From contig CAMLMF010000171.1 in assembly GCA_946480995.1 (NCBI GenBank), positions 1 through 6,050 on the forward strand: 6,050 nt of DNA. Direction: 5' to 3'. Positions 5,440 to 6,050 of the stretch are shown here, piece by piece. Numbering within the stretch: position 1 is the stretch's first letter; every line of letters begins with the position of its first letter. The translations under genes and the position numbers were made by a program. This DNA is from an uncultured Bdellovibrio sp. Its GTDB lineage: Bacteria; Bdellovibrionota; Bdellovibrionia; Bdellovibrionales; Bdellovibrionaceae. Below the pieces are notes generated by a model, which was not told where the DNA came from, ran no database searches, and saw only the letters and a list, made by a program, of their open reading frames with translations.

Positions 5440-5490
5440 CTCACCCCTTTCTATCGGTATTATGACACCGCAAATGAAGGCGGGGGTGAG
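5440..5490. promoter_or_regulatory. Inverted 8-bp pair spanning the TonB-like gene leader
   Basis: CTCACCCC (5440-5447) is matched perfectly by GGGGTGAG (5483-5490), 35 bases apart. On the minus strand the 5447-5440 arm contains the GGGGTGAG part of the ribosome binding site of the TonB-like gene, and the distal arm is complementary to it. If the transcript starts upstream of 5490, the arms could pair and hide the ribosome binding site. If it starts inside, the arms may be protein-binding half sites with centres 43 bases apart, about four helical turns. No protein is identified. Confidence 0.35.
5459..5464 (-). promoter_or_regulatory. Possible -10 element of the TonB-like gene
   Basis: CATAAT on the minus strand matches TATAAT at five of six positions and lies 25-30 bases before the start codon. 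No good -35 lies 16-18 bases upstream (the region is C-rich), so this is a weak call and an activator or another sigma factor might be needed. For the divergent phosphatase, TTGACT at 5530-5535 could be a -35 but no convincing -10 follows. The rest of the 5435-5568 gap shows no gene. Confidence 0.25.
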
Positions 5491-5568
5491 TATGTTGCCA
5501 AGAATGCGACTGAAGTCTAGGGCCGGACTTTGACTCCTTTGTCACTGTTGGGTGAAAATGGAACATCT

Positions 5569-6050
5569 ATGAAATTTGACTGTTGGTATTTAACAGATAA
5601 AGGTCTTCGACGTGACTCAAATCAAGATTCCTGTCTTGTGAATCGTGAGTTGGGTTTGTTCATTGTCGCTGACGGTATGGGTGGACATTCGGGTGGCGAA
5701 GTCGCATCCAGCATGGCTGTTGAAGCTGTGGAAAAAATGATGTTAAGTCCCGATGCTCACAAAAAATCACCGCGCGAGCTTTTGTTGCAATGTTACGAAG
5801 AAGCTTCACGCCAGATTTTTGATCGTGCGGCGAATGAACAGCCCGAACTAGTCGGTATGGGCACCACGATGGTGATCGCTTACATTCGTGGAAGGCATTT
5901 GTACGTAGGAAACGTAGGTGATTCTCGCTGCTACCTTTTTAAGCGACCGTATTTGTGGCAGATCACTGAGGATCATTCGTTGCTCAATGAACAACTGCGT
6001 TCGGGCGTCATGACAGAGGATCAGGTGCGCCAACTTGTGGGACGAAATGT
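5569..6050 (+). CDS. PP2C-family Ser/Thr protein phosphatase (3' partial)
   Basis: The window ends inside this gene; 160 residues are visible. The start MKFDCWYLTDKGLRRDSNQD is ATG 5569, with a weak GGA 6 bases before it. The ATG at 5558 is in another frame and stops after four codons. PP2C (PPM) motifs occur in order: RRDSNQD (residues 14-20), ADGMGGH with Asp35 and Gly36 (metal-binding), GMGTT (96-100), VGDSRCYLF with Asp118 (116-124) and TEDHSL (133-138). These match the bacterial Stp1/PrpC-type phosphatases, which remove phosphate from Ser/Thr with two Mn or Mg ions and usually oppose a Hanks-type kinase. The family is about 230-260 residues long, so about a third is missing, including the last metal-binding aspartates. 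There is no signal peptide or membrane segment in the visible part, so it should act in the cytoplasm. No cognate kinase gene is visible; it may lie downstream. Divergent from the TonB-like gene. Confidence 0.9.
   Translation, partial: MKFDCWYLTDKGLRRDSNQDSCLVNRELGLFIVADGMGGHSGGEVASSMAVEAVEKMMLSPDAHKKSPRELLLQCYEEASRQIFDRAANEQPELVGMGTTMVIAYIRGRHLYVGNVGDSRCYLFKRPYLWQITEDHSLLNEQLRSGVMTEDQVRQLVGRN

Overview
The window looks like ordinary chromosomal DNA from a free-living Gram-negative bacterium rich in signalling genes. There is a TonB-type envelope protein, a Sec-exported small protein and a dense two-component cluster. The gene style, with a TonB-like protein divergent from a PP2C phosphatase and many cytoplasmic hybrid kinases, suggests a Bdellovibrio-like or related predatory/deltaproteobacterial lineage. 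That is an impression from protein style, not a demonstrated assignment. I see no mobile element, tRNA, rRNA or CRISPR array.

Layout: positions 2-202 (+) hold the 3' end of an unrecognised gene. It is followed after 7 bases by a small exported protein (210-731, +). Five bases further on, tail to tail, ends a three-gene minus-strand operon that reads from 4354 down to 737. Its genes are a soluble PAS histidine kinase (3224-4354), a single-domain Rcp1-like response regulator (2740-3240) and a REC-GAF-kinase-REC hybrid (737-2743). They overlap by 17 and 4 bases, so they are probably translationally coupled. Upstream on the same strand, after a 126-base gap with a promoter-like region and a palindrome, lies a TonB-family protein (4481-5434). 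Divergent from it, across a 134-base gap, starts a PP2C-type Ser/Thr phosphatase (5569 to beyond the window end, +).

How they work together: the operon encodes two kinases and three receiver domains but no DNA-binding or enzymatic output domain. It therefore looks like a cytoplasmic phosphorelay whose final output lies elsewhere. The TonB-like protein and the phosphatase share a regulatory region but have no obvious mechanistic link to the relay.

The most unexpected sequence structure is a set of perfect inverted repeats. A 14-bp-arm repeat with a 2-nt centre lies inside the PAS-kinase gene, 33 bp from an 8-bp-arm repeat. An 11-bp-arm repeat with a 2-nt centre lies near the start of the hybrid-kinase gene. 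Two further repeats sit in intergenic regions at a candidate promoter and at a ribosome binding site. They are hypotheses for RNA or operator function. I did not find a convincing wholly new system here.
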